This document shows, one piece after another, positions 1 to 5,450 of a stretch of 9,545 bases of DNA. The notes beneath the pieces are model-generated. The model searched no databases. It was not told the origin of the DNA and worked only from the letters and a program-made list of their open reading frames with translations. The stretch's first letter is position 1; every line of letters starts with the position of its first letter. A program made the position numbers and the translations under genes. This DNA comes from Polaromonas sp. (lineage in GTDB: Bacteria; Pseudomonadota; Gammaproteobacteria; Burkholderiales; Burkholderiaceae_C), in assembly GCA_013205645.1 (NCBI GenBank), contig JABMMH010000339.1, positions 1 through 9,545 of the forward strand. The letters are read 5' to 3'.

Positions 1-173
1 GAGACCTGACCGGTTTGCAACAACCAAGCGATGCGGGTGGTCAGCACCCGCGTCTTGCCAGACCCCGCACCGGCGAGGATGAGCGCATGCGTGTTGGGCA
101 GCGTCACCGCAGCCAATTGCTCAGGATTTAGGTTGTGGAGAAGGGGGGAGCTGGGGGCGGTGTCTGCAAACAT
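1..173 (-). CDS. uvrD: UvrD/Rep-type DNA helicase II, N-terminal fragment (gene continues off the left edge)
   Basis: This is an SF1A ATP-dependent 3'-5' DNA helicase of the UvrD/PcrA/Rep family, acting in nucleotide-excision and mismatch repair; only about 57 codons are in the window. Read on the minus strand from the ATG at 173, the protein begins MFADTAPSSPLLHNLNPEQL. It contains the Q-motif-like stretch LNPEQLAAV and a textbook Walker A, AGAGSGKT, at about residues 36-43. The following TRVLTTRIAWLL segment matches helix 1 of UvrD domain 1A. The ATG at 173 is chosen because the distance from start to Walker A fits UvrD. The ATG at 180 is in another frame. No strong Shine-Dalgarno is visible. 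A candidate promoter lies at 223-251. The family is secure. Calling it uvrD rather than rep rests on the short N-terminal segment alone. Confidence 0.88.
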   Translation of the reverse strand, partial: MFADTAPSSPLLHNLNPEQLAAVTLPNTHALILAGAGSGKTRVLTTRIAWLLQTGQV

Positions 174-222
174 GGCCCATTGTAGAAAGACCCGCCGGCA
201 GACGCGCAAGCATGCGCCCGGG

Positions 223-251
223 CATATAGAAGTTATATCCAAGTTGGCCAA
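223..251 (-). promoter_or_regulatory. Candidate sigma70 promoter for uvrD
   Basis: On the minus strand, a -35-like TTGGCC (246-251) and a -10-like TATATG (223-228) are separated by exactly 17 bp. Each box matches the consensus at 4 of 6 positions. Transcription would start near 216 and leave a leader of roughly 43 nt before the uvrD ATG. It is the best-spaced pair in this intergenic region, but the call rests on a consensus match only. Confidence 0.35.
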
Positions 252-283
252 GCGCCCCGCCTGCGAAAGCCCTAAAATCGGTC

Positions 284-314
284 ACCGGGCCCAAGTCATT
301 GCGCCCGGTTTTTT
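284..314 (+). terminator. Orphan intrinsic-terminator-like hairpin upstream of guaC
   Basis: The stem ACCGGGC (284-290) pairs with GCCCGGT (303-309) around a 12-nt loop and is followed by an unbroken run of six T (309-314). This is a classic rho-independent shape on the plus strand. No plus-strand gene is visible upstream of it, because uvrD runs the other way. It could end a small RNA, act as an attenuator in a guaC leader, or insulate guaC from antisense or upstream transcription. The remainder of 174-410 shows no convincing gene. Confidence 0.5.
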
Positions 315-410
315 GTTTGCGGCGCCGTCCTCCGGTCTGCCGCCAGACATCAACCGGTGCAACCCAAGCGCCCATCGCTGTGAACAACAAACGGATGGAA
401 AGCTGGGACC

Positions 411-1388
411 ATGGAAATTTTTGACTACGACAACATCTTGCTGCTGCCGCGCAAATGCCGCGTTGAGAGCCGTTCGGAATGCGACACCAGCGTGACGCTG
501 GGTGGCCGCAGTTTCCGCCTCCCGGTGGTGCCGGCCAACATGAAAACCGTGGTGGACGAATCCATCTGCGCTTGGATGGCTGACCACGGTTACTTTTACG
601 TCATGCACCGCTTTGATCTCGACAACGTTGAGTTCGTCAAACGCATGAAAGCCCGTGGCAGCTACGCCTCCATCTCACTCGGCGTCAAGCCGGCCGACTA
701 CGCCACTGTCGATCAATTGGTCAGCCTCGGCTTGGTGCCCGAGTACATCACCATCGACATCGCCCATGGTCACGCCGACAGCGTGAAAAACATGATCGCC
801 TGCTTGAAGGACAAACTGCCGGCGTCCTTTGTGATTGCCGGCAACGTGGCGACGCCGGAAGCCATCATTGACTTAGAGAACTGGGGCGCCGACGCCACCA
901 AGGTCGGCATCGGCCCTGGCAAGGTCTGCATCACGAAAACAAAAACGGGCTTTGGCACGGGCGGCTGGCAGCTGTCGGCGCTGAAGTGGTGCGCCCGCGT
1001 GGCGACCAAACCGATCATTGCCGACGGCGGCATCCGCGAGCACGGCGACATTGCCAAGTCGATCCGCTTTGGCGCGACGATGGTGATGATCGGCTCGATG
1101 CTGGCCGGCCACGAAGAAAGCCCTGGCCTGACCGTCGTTGAAGACGGCAAGCGCTTCAAAGAGTACTACGGCAGCGCGTCCGACTTCAACAAGGGCGAGT
1201 ACAAGCACGTTGAAGGCAAGCGCATCTTGGAGCCCATCAAGGGCGCACTGGCCGACACGCTGATCGAGATGGAACAAGACGTGCAAAGCGCCATCAGCTA
1301 CTCAGGCGGCACCAAGCTGATGGACATCCGCAAAGTCAATTACGTGACGCTGGGCGGCGACAACGCGGGTGAGCATTTGCTGATGTGA
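411..1388 (+). CDS. guaC: GMP reductase, type 2 (GuaC)
   Basis: Catalyses NADPH-dependent reductive deamination of GMP to IMP and ammonia in the cytoplasm, returning guanine nucleotides to the shared purine pool. The 325-residue protein is a single IMPDH/GMPR (beta/alpha)8 barrel without the CBS insert of IMP dehydrogenase. Visible hallmarks are PVVPANMKTVVDE near residues 38-50, the phosphate-binding and active-site loop GIGPGKVCITKTKTGFGTGG with the catalytic Cys at residue 173, the IIADGGIREHGDIAKS stretch, and MIGSMLAGHEESPG. The sequence follows the Bacillus-type GuaC2 (about 326 aa) closely from the FDYDNI/SRSECDTSVTLG opening onward. It does not follow the longer E. coli GuaC1 (347 aa). 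The ATG at 411 fits the family N-terminus; a weak GGAAAG lies 8 nt upstream. It appears monocistronic: a stem-loop follows at 1401-1414, and the next gene has its own operator-like site. Confidence 0.95.
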   Translation: MEIFDYDNILLLPRKCRVESRSECDTSVTLGGRSFRLPVVPANMKTVVDESICAWMADHGYFYVMHRFDLDNVEFVKRMKARGSYASISLGVKPADYATVDQLVSLGLVPEYITIDIAHGHADSVKNMIACLKDKLPASFVIAGNVATPEAIIDLENWGADATKVGIGPGKVCITKTKTGFGTGGWQLSALKWCARVATKPIIADGGIREHGDIAKSIRFGATMVMIGSMLAGHEESPGLTVVEDGKRFKEYYGSASDFNKGEYKHVEGKRILEPIKGALADTLIEMEQDVQSAISYSGGTKLMDIRKVNYVTLGGDNAGEHLLM

Positions 1389-1400
1389 GGCTTTAACGGG

Positions 1401-1414
1401 GCGGGTAAACCCGC
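1401..1414 (+). terminator. Short hairpin after guaC, weak terminator candidate
   Basis: The perfect inverted repeat GCGGGT-AA-ACCCGC begins 12 bases after the guaC stop. Realistically it forms a 5-bp GC-rich stem with a TAAA loop. Only TT follows rather than a T-run, so intrinsic termination would be weak. It may instead stabilise the guaC 3' end. Confidence 0.3.
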
Positions 1415-1440
1415 TTGATGCCCTTGGATCCTATTTGTAT

Positions 1441-1452
1441 TCTGTATACAGA
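1441..1452. promoter_or_regulatory. Candidate GntR/FCD operator, perfect 12-bp palindrome
   Basis: TCTGTATACAGA is a perfect palindrome centred on GTATAC. It ends 8 bases before the ATG of the GntR-family regulator. Partial symmetry extends outward (A/T at 1439/1454 and T/A at 1438/1455). GntR-superfamily operators are typically palindromes with a GT...AC core, and FCD-type regulators commonly control their own operon. The site overlaps a -10-like TATACA (1445-1450), so a bound protein would block transcription. No second copy of the GTATAC core was noticed in this window. Autoregulation is inference. Confidence 0.5.
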
Positions 1453-1460
1453 GTAAAAAT

Positions 1461-2156
1461 ATGGCATCCCAACTGATCAAAATTGAATCCACGCCCGACT
1501 TGGTTGACCAGGTCTACCGCAGCTTGCTGGACGCTATCAGTAGCGGCAGCTTGGCGCCGGGCAGCCGAATCACGCAAGAAGAAGTCGCTGAGCAATTGGC
1601 GGTGTCCAGACAGCCTGTGTTGCTGGCGCTGCGCTTGCTAAAAAAAGACGGCTTCGTGCTGGACGCACCGGGACGCGGCCTGCTGGTGGCGCCGCTGGAC
1701 GGCGTTTGGCTGGGTCAGGTTTACCAAATTCGCTGCGCGCTCGACGCCTTGGCCGCCAGACTCGCCGCCCAGGCCCACGCAGTGATGGACGCTGAGCTGA
1801 TTCGCCAGGGTCGGCTGGCCACCCGCAGCCAAGACGTCCAGGCCATGATGGCCGCTGACGCTGCATTTCACAACGCCATTTATGCAGCCTCTGGTAATCC
1901 GCTGATTGCCCAAAGCGCCCAGCTGCACTGGCAACACATTCGCCGCGCCATGGGCGCCGTCTTGCAAGTCGCCAACATGCGCGAATCCATTTGGGACGAA
2001 CACGCCGCCATCGCCCAAGCCATTGAAGCAGGCGATGCAGAACAGGCCGAATCGCTGAGTCGCCAGCACGGCGAAGACGCCAGCCGCAACTTGGCGCGAC
2101 TGCTGGCCCAGTCACCCGTAGTTTCGGCCACCCAGACCCTTTCACCTAGCCCCTAA
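1461..2156 (+). CDS. GntR-family transcriptional regulator, FCD (FadR-type) domain
   Basis: A 231-residue DNA-binding regulator. The N-terminal winged helix (about residues 10-78) shows the GntR pattern: DLVDQVYRSLLDAISSGSLAPGSRITQEEVAEQL, then the recognition helix AVSRQPVLLALRLLKKDGFV and the wing GRGLLVAP. The C-terminal all-helical FCD domain (about 85-215) retains the metal-binding set expected for the family: Asp133 and His137 (DAAFH), His181 (DEHAAI) and His203 (SRQHGE). It is therefore predicted to bind a metal and probably a carboxylate ligand. It is the first gene of a tight plus-strand unit, 23 bases ahead of the dioxygenase. The palindrome at 1441-1452 suggests it represses its own operon. 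The ATG at 1461 has no good Shine-Dalgarno, so translation may be weak or the leader very short. The ligand cannot be predicted from the sequence. Confidence 0.9.
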   Translation: MASQLIKIESTPDLVDQVYRSLLDAISSGSLAPGSRITQEEVAEQLAVSRQPVLLALRLLKKDGFVLDAPGRGLLVAPLDGVWLGQVYQIRCALDALAARLAAQAHAVMDAELIRQGRLATRSQDVQAMMAADAAFHNAIYAASGNPLIAQSAQLHWQHIRRAMGAVLQVANMRESIWDEHAAIAQAIEAGDAEQAESLSRQHGEDASRNLARLLAQSPVVSATQTLSPSP

Positions 2157-2167
2157 AAGAAAAACCC

Positions 2168-2174
2168 AAGGAGA
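2168..2174 (+). promoter_or_regulatory. Strong ribosome binding site of the dioxygenase gene
   Basis: AAGGAGA lies 5 bases before the ATG at 2180. It is the strongest Shine-Dalgarno in the three-gene unit. The regulator before it and the oxidoreductase after it both have weak sites, so the dioxygenase is probably made in excess of its neighbours. Confidence 0.7.
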
Positions 2175-2179
2175 CAAAA

Positions 2180-3061
2180 ATGAAACTAAGCCCTGCACAA
2201 TTAGAGCAATTTGACCGCGACGGTTACCTGTTTTTCCCCGGCCTGTTCACGCCGGAAGAAACCCAGAACCTGAACGACGCCGTGCCCGAGCTGTACAGCC
2301 GGCGCGAAGACTACAACATCCGTGAAAAAGGCAAAGAGGCGGTGCGCACCAACTTCGCTGCGCACATGTACAGCGAGCCTTTTGCCAAACTCGGGCGGCA
2401 TCCGCGGATGATCGAGCCGGTGCAAGAGCTGCTGGGTGAAGAGCTCTACATGCACCAGTTCAAGATCAACGGCAAGATGGCTTTTGAGGGCGATGTCTGG
2501 CAATGGCACCAAGACTACGGCACTTGGCTGAACGACGACCAGATGCCAACCGAACGCGCCATGAACGTGGCGATTTTTCTGGACGATGTGACCGAGCACA
2601 ACGGCCCGCTGATGTTCATTCCGGGCAGCCACAAAAAAGGCGTGGTCGATGCCAAGCATGACTTGACCACCACCAGCTACCCGCTGTGGACGGTCGACAA
2701 CGACTTGATCCGCCAACTGGTGCAGCGCGCCGGCGGTAAAGAAGGCGGCATCGTCAGCCCCAAAGGGCCGGCCGGCTCGATGATTTTGTTTCACTCCTGC
2801 TTGGTGCATGCCTCGGGCAGCAACCTGTCACCGCACAATCGCGTCAGCGTTTACCTCAGCCTGTGCGCGGTCAGCAACCACATTCGCCGCCACAAGCGCC
2901 CCGAATACATTGCGCACCGCGACTTCACGCCGATCAGCTGCCTGCCTGACGACTGCTTGGTCAACAGCTACCCGGTCGACCTGCCGTGGAAAGACGGCGT
3001 CCCAGCCAGCGCCTTGAAGACGTCGATGGACAGCATCGAAGCCGTACGCAAAGCCGCCTAA
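2180..3061 (+). CDS. PhyH-family Fe(II)/2-oxoglutarate-dependent dioxygenase (EctD-like)
   Basis: A 293-residue cytoplasmic non-haem iron oxygenase that should couple hydroxylation of a small molecule to decarboxylation of 2-oxoglutarate. The start LSPAQLEQFDRDGYLFFPGLF is the usual PhyH N-terminus. The iron triad is His110 and Asp112 (QWHQDYGTW) plus His210 (LVHASG). Arg221, 11 residues after His210, is the expected 2-oxoglutarate carboxylate ligand. The segment 108-127 resembles the ectoine-hydroxylase signature (WHxD[FY]xTWxx[ED]DxMPxxRA) but has HQDYG where EctD has HSDFE. No ectABC genes are nearby, so the substrate is probably not ectoine. It follows the GntR gene by 23 bases with a strong Shine-Dalgarno and precedes the oxidoreductase by 24, consistent with one operon. 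The family call is secure; the substrate is unknown. Confidence 0.9.
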   Translation: MKLSPAQLEQFDRDGYLFFPGLFTPEETQNLNDAVPELYSRREDYNIREKGKEAVRTNFAAHMYSEPFAKLGRHPRMIEPVQELLGEELYMHQFKINGKMAFEGDVWQWHQDYGTWLNDDQMPTERAMNVAIFLDDVTEHNGPLMFIPGSHKKGVVDAKHDLTTTSYPLWTVDNDLIRQLVQRAGGKEGGIVSPKGPAGSMILFHSCLVHASGSNLSPHNRVSVYLSLCAVSNHIRRHKRPEYIAHRDFTPISCLPDDCLVNSYPVDLPWKDGVPASALKTSMDSIEAVRKAA

Positions 3062-3085
3062 ACCCCATCACACATTCTTTGACCC

Positions 3086-4444
3086 ATGAACCTTTACACC
3101 AAACTCCAACAGCGCGCAGCAGACAACAAACCGATCCGCATCGGCTTGATCGGTGCCGGCAAATTCGGCTCCATGTACTTGGCGCAAATTCCCAGAACGC
3201 CCGGCGTGCATCTGGTCGCCATTGCCGACCTGTCACCTGACGCGGCCCGTGTCAACCTCGCAAGGGTCGGGTGGAAACCAGAGATGACACAAGCCAAAAC
3301 GGCGCAAGAAGCCATCAAAACCGGCGCGACCTGGATCACCGAAGACTGGCAGGCGGTGGTTTCCCATCCACTGATCGACATCATTGTGGAATGCACCGGC
3401 AACCCGATTGCCGCTGTCGAGCATTGCCTGAAGGCTTTTGCGCATGGCAAGCATGTGGTCAACGTGACGGTCGAAGCCGATGCTTTTTGCGGCCCGCTGT
3501 TAGCGCGCAAGGCGGCTGAAGCCGGTGTCGTTTATTCACTCGCTTTTGGCGACCAGCCCGCCTTGATCTGTGACTTGGTCGATTGGGCCAGGACCTGCGG
3601 CTTTCCGGTCGTGGCCGCTGGCCGCGGTCACAAGTGGCTGCCACATTTTTCAGAATCGACACCCGAGACCGTTTGGGCCAACTACGGTTTGACACCCGAA
3701 CAAGCCCTGCGCGGCGGCCTGAACCCGAAAATGTTCAACAGCTTTCTGGATGGCTCCAAGCCCTCGATTGAGTCCACCGCCGTGGCCAATGCGACCGGTT
3801 TGAGCGTGCCAAGCAACGGCTTGTTGTACCCACCCGCCAGCGTTGAGGACATTCCCTTCGTCACCAGGCCGATCAGCGAAGGCGGCGTGCTGGAGCGCAA
3901 GGGCATGGTCGAAGTGATTTCTTCGCTCGAGGCCAATGGCCGCAAAATCCCCTACGACATTCGCATGGGCGTCTGGGTCACAGTCGAGGCCGAGACCGAC
4001 TACATCAAGAATTGCTTTGAAGAATACAACGCGCACACCGACCCGAGCGGGCGTTATTTCACGCTCTACAAACGCTGGCATTTGATCGGCCTCGAAGTCG
4101 GCGTGTCGGTCGCCAGCGTGGCGCTACGCGGCGAGCCAACCGGTGTCGCCACCTGCTGGAACGCCGACGTGGTGGCAACCGCCAAGCGCGATCTCAAGCC
4201 GGGCGACATGCTCGACGGCGAAGGCGGCTACACAGTCTGGGGCAAGTTGTTGCCAGCCGACACCTCGGTCAAAATGGGCGGCCTGCCGCTGGGTCTGGCG
4301 CACAACGTCAAGGTCGTGCGAGCCGTCAAAAAAGGCCAGAGCCTGAGCTGGGCCGACGTGGCGATGGACACCTCGACGTCGGCCTACAAGGTGCGCAACG
4401 AGATGGAAAGCATGTTCGCCCCAGCGGTCAAAAAAGCCGCCTGA
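3086..4444 (+). CDS. NAD(P)-dependent oxidoreductase with C-terminal SAF domain (COG4091 / DXR-like DRL family)
   Basis: A 452-residue two-domain enzyme. The Rossmann domain opens with IRIGLIGAGKFGSMYL (GxGxxG at residues 23-28), with Asp48 at the end of the second strand, which suggests NAD preference. Further nucleotide-fold signals are IIVECTGNP (99-107) and KHVVNVTVEADAFCG (122-136). A central catalytic region (about 150-355) includes GRGHKWLPHF. The C-terminus (about 362-428), DVVATAKRDLKPGDMLDGEGGY onward, is an SAF domain. Such proteins are usually annotated as predicted homoserine dehydrogenase or SAF-domain protein. The family also includes the Brucella DXR-like protein DRL, which makes MEP from deoxyxylulose phosphate. 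Here the context (GntR, dioxygenase) argues for a catabolic oxidoreductase rather than isoprenoid or threonine synthesis. The Shine-Dalgarno is weak, so translation may depend on the upstream gene. The stop codon lies inside the terminator at 4431-4463. Confidence 0.85.
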   Translation: MNLYTKLQQRAADNKPIRIGLIGAGKFGSMYLAQIPRTPGVHLVAIADLSPDAARVNLARVGWKPEMTQAKTAQEAIKTGATWITEDWQAVVSHPLIDIIVECTGNPIAAVEHCLKAFAHGKHVVNVTVEADAFCGPLLARKAAEAGVVYSLAFGDQPALICDLVDWARTCGFPVVAAGRGHKWLPHFSESTPETVWANYGLTPEQALRGGLNPKMFNSFLDGSKPSIESTAVANATGLSVPSNGLLYPPASVEDIPFVTRPISEGGVLERKGMVEVISSLEANGRKIPYDIRMGVWVTVEAETDYIKNCFEEYNAHTDPSGRYFTLYKRWHLIGLEVGVSVASVALRGEPTGVATCWNADVVATAKRDLKPGDMLDGEGGYTVWGKLLPADTSVKMGGLPLGLAHNVKVVRAVKKGQSLSWADVAMDTSTSAYKVRNEMESMFAPAVKKAA

Positions 4445-4463
4445 TTTTTTAGGCGGTCTTTTT
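4431..4463. terminator. Bidirectional intrinsic terminator overlapping both convergent gene ends
   Basis: The stem CCGCCT (4437-4442) pairs with AGGCGG (4451-4456) around an 8-nt T-rich loop. A-tracts precede it (4431-4435) and TCTTTTT follows (4457-4463), so each strand reads as stem plus T-run. It serves the oxidoreductase on the plus strand and the alpha/beta hydrolase on the minus strand. The plus stop codon TGA (4442-4444) and the minus stop codon TAA (4451-4449) are both partly in the stem, so the last codons of each protein are also terminator sequence. Confidence 0.82.
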
Positions 4464-5336
4464 GAGCAACTGCAAAGCCAGCGCGTGCAATCGATGCGTG
4501 GGCTCTGCTAGCGCTTCAACAATGCTGAAATGGTTCAGGCCGGGCAGGTCTTCACGCACCGGCACGACTTTTTTACCCCAAGCTTTTTGGATCAACGCGT
4601 TATGGCGCAAAAATTCCGAACTTTCTTCCGCACCGGCCACGCTGTAAAGCTGGCCGTAGCGCGGTGGCGGGAACCACGCCGGGCTGGCCTGCAACACCTG
4701 AGCAGGCGTCAAGCGCAGATCGTCTTTCACGAAAGGCGTGTGCATGATCGACTCCAACTCAAACAGCCCTGAAATCGACAAAGCATTTTTCACCAGATCG
4801 GCCGGCAAGTCGGCTGCCCACCGTGTCCACTGGCAGGCCAACAACATGGCCGCCAAGTGACCGCCGGCGGAGTGGCCAACAACAGTGATGCGGTTCGGGT
4901 TACCGCCAAACTCAGCCACATGCCGATAGGTCCAGGCCAGCGCCTTGACCATCTGTAAGGTGATCTCGGGGATGGTCACAGCCGGGCACAGATCGTAATT
5001 CGGCAGCACTACGCAAGCACCAACTGAGCTTAAGGAGGGCGCTAAAAAAGAATGGTCGGCCTTGTCGAGCGAGCGCCAATAACCGCCGTGGATAAACACC
5101 AGCACCGGTGCGCCGCCACGCTTTGACGATTGACCACGGGCGGCAGGAAACACGTCGAGCTTTTCACCCGCGCTGCCGCCATAAGGCAAGTCAATGTCAC
5201 AGTCGAAATTTTGTCGAGCCAGGCGCGAGCTTTCAGCCCAGCGGGCGAAATAACGCGCATGGTCGGGCACCAGCGCACGGTTGTTGTACATGCGGTCTAG
5301 CCAGACCGGGTCGAATTGAGAACTGGGAGTCGACAT
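4449..5336 (-). CDS. Alpha/beta hydrolase, HGGYW (kynurenine formamidase/esterase-like) type
   Basis: A 295-residue serine hydrolase of the alpha/beta fold, expected to cleave an ester or amide in the cytoplasm; no signal peptide is seen. Numbered from the ATG at 5336, the oxyanion motif HGGYW is at about 83-87, the nucleophile elbow GHSAGGH has Ser156, and the C-terminal LNHFSI carries His269. The likely acid lies in AGAEESSEF, probably Glu238 where mammalian formamidase has Asp. HGGYW with GHSAG.H is typical of arylformamidase-like and carboxylesterase-like members. The ATG at 5336 is preferred over the GTG at 5375 because AAGGAA (5344-5349) sits 7 nt upstream and the extra 13 residues look non-conserved. 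It converges on the oxidoreductase with a 4-bp gap. No kynurenine-pathway gene is nearby, so formamidase activity should not be assumed. Confidence 0.87.
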   Translation of the reverse strand: MSTPSSQFDPVWLDRMYNNRALVPDHARYFARWAESSRLARQNFDCDIDLPYGGSAGEKLDVFPAARGQSSKRGGAPVLVFIHGGYWRSLDKADHSFLAPSLSSVGACVVLPNYDLCPAVTIPEITLQMVKALAWTYRHVAEFGGNPNRITVVGHSAGGHLAAMLLACQWTRWAADLPADLVKNALSISGLFELESIMHTPFVKDDLRLTPAQVLQASPAWFPPPRYGQLYSVAGAEESSEFLRHNALIQKAWGKKVVPVREDLPGLNHFSIVEALAEPTHRLHALALQLLKKTA

Positions 5337-5368
5337 GCTTTGTTTCCTTGGCGTTACCAGACGATATC

Positions 5369-5418
5369 TTGGCACAAGCGTTCAAGCCCATTTTTTTTCC
5401 GTTTTTTGCACAAGTGTT
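5369..5418. repeat. Imperfect 14-bp direct repeat in the divergent spacer
   Basis: TTGGCACAAGCGTT (5369-5382) recurs as TTTGCACAAGTGTT (5405-5418), identical at 12 of 14 positions, with copies 36 bp apart. The first copy also contains the interrupted palindrome CTTG-GCA-CAAG (5368-5378). Paired half-conserved sites between divergent genes are typical of regulator binding sites, but no dedicated regulator gene lies beside them. Chance similarity is possible. Confidence 0.35.
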
Positions 5419-5423
5419 TTCCC

Positions 5424-5450
5424 TTAGACGAAGCTCAAAAACACGCTCAC
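5424..5450 (-). CDS. Possible 8-codon leader peptide upstream of the HGGYW hydrolase
   Basis: On the minus strand a full AGGAGG Shine-Dalgarno (5455-5460) is followed after 4 nt by GTG at 5450. It opens an ORF of eight codons, (M/V)SVFLSFV, ending in TAA at 5424-5426. A second in-frame GTG lies at 5444. The stop is 87 nt before the hydrolase ATG at 5336. This is the strongest ribosome site in the spacer yet it serves no long ORF, so it could be a regulatory uORF or pure chance. A transcription start upstream of 5460 would be required. Confidence 0.2.
   Translation of the reverse strand: MSVFLSFV

Noticed and set aside
211..314. Purine riboswitch upstream of guaC
   Set aside because: TATA-containing sequence and a terminator are present, but the conserved three-way-junction core of the purine aptamer could not be found.
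31..495. 154-codon plus-strand open frame spanning the uvrD start and guaC start
   Set aside because: It is antisense to the Walker A region of uvrD and overlaps guaC out of frame, and the translation resembles no protein family.
282..608. 108-codon minus-strand open frame over the guaC start
   Set aside because: Antisense shadow of guaC, with no ribosome site or recognisable motif.
2180..3061. Assignment as ectoine hydroxylase (ectD)
   Set aside because: Key signature positions differ (HQDYG for HSDFE) and no ectoine synthesis genes are adjacent.
5337..5375. Upstream GTG start for the HGGYW hydrolase at 5375
   Set aside because: The ATG at 5336 has a well-placed AAGGAA, while the extra 13 residues lack a ribosome site and family similarity.
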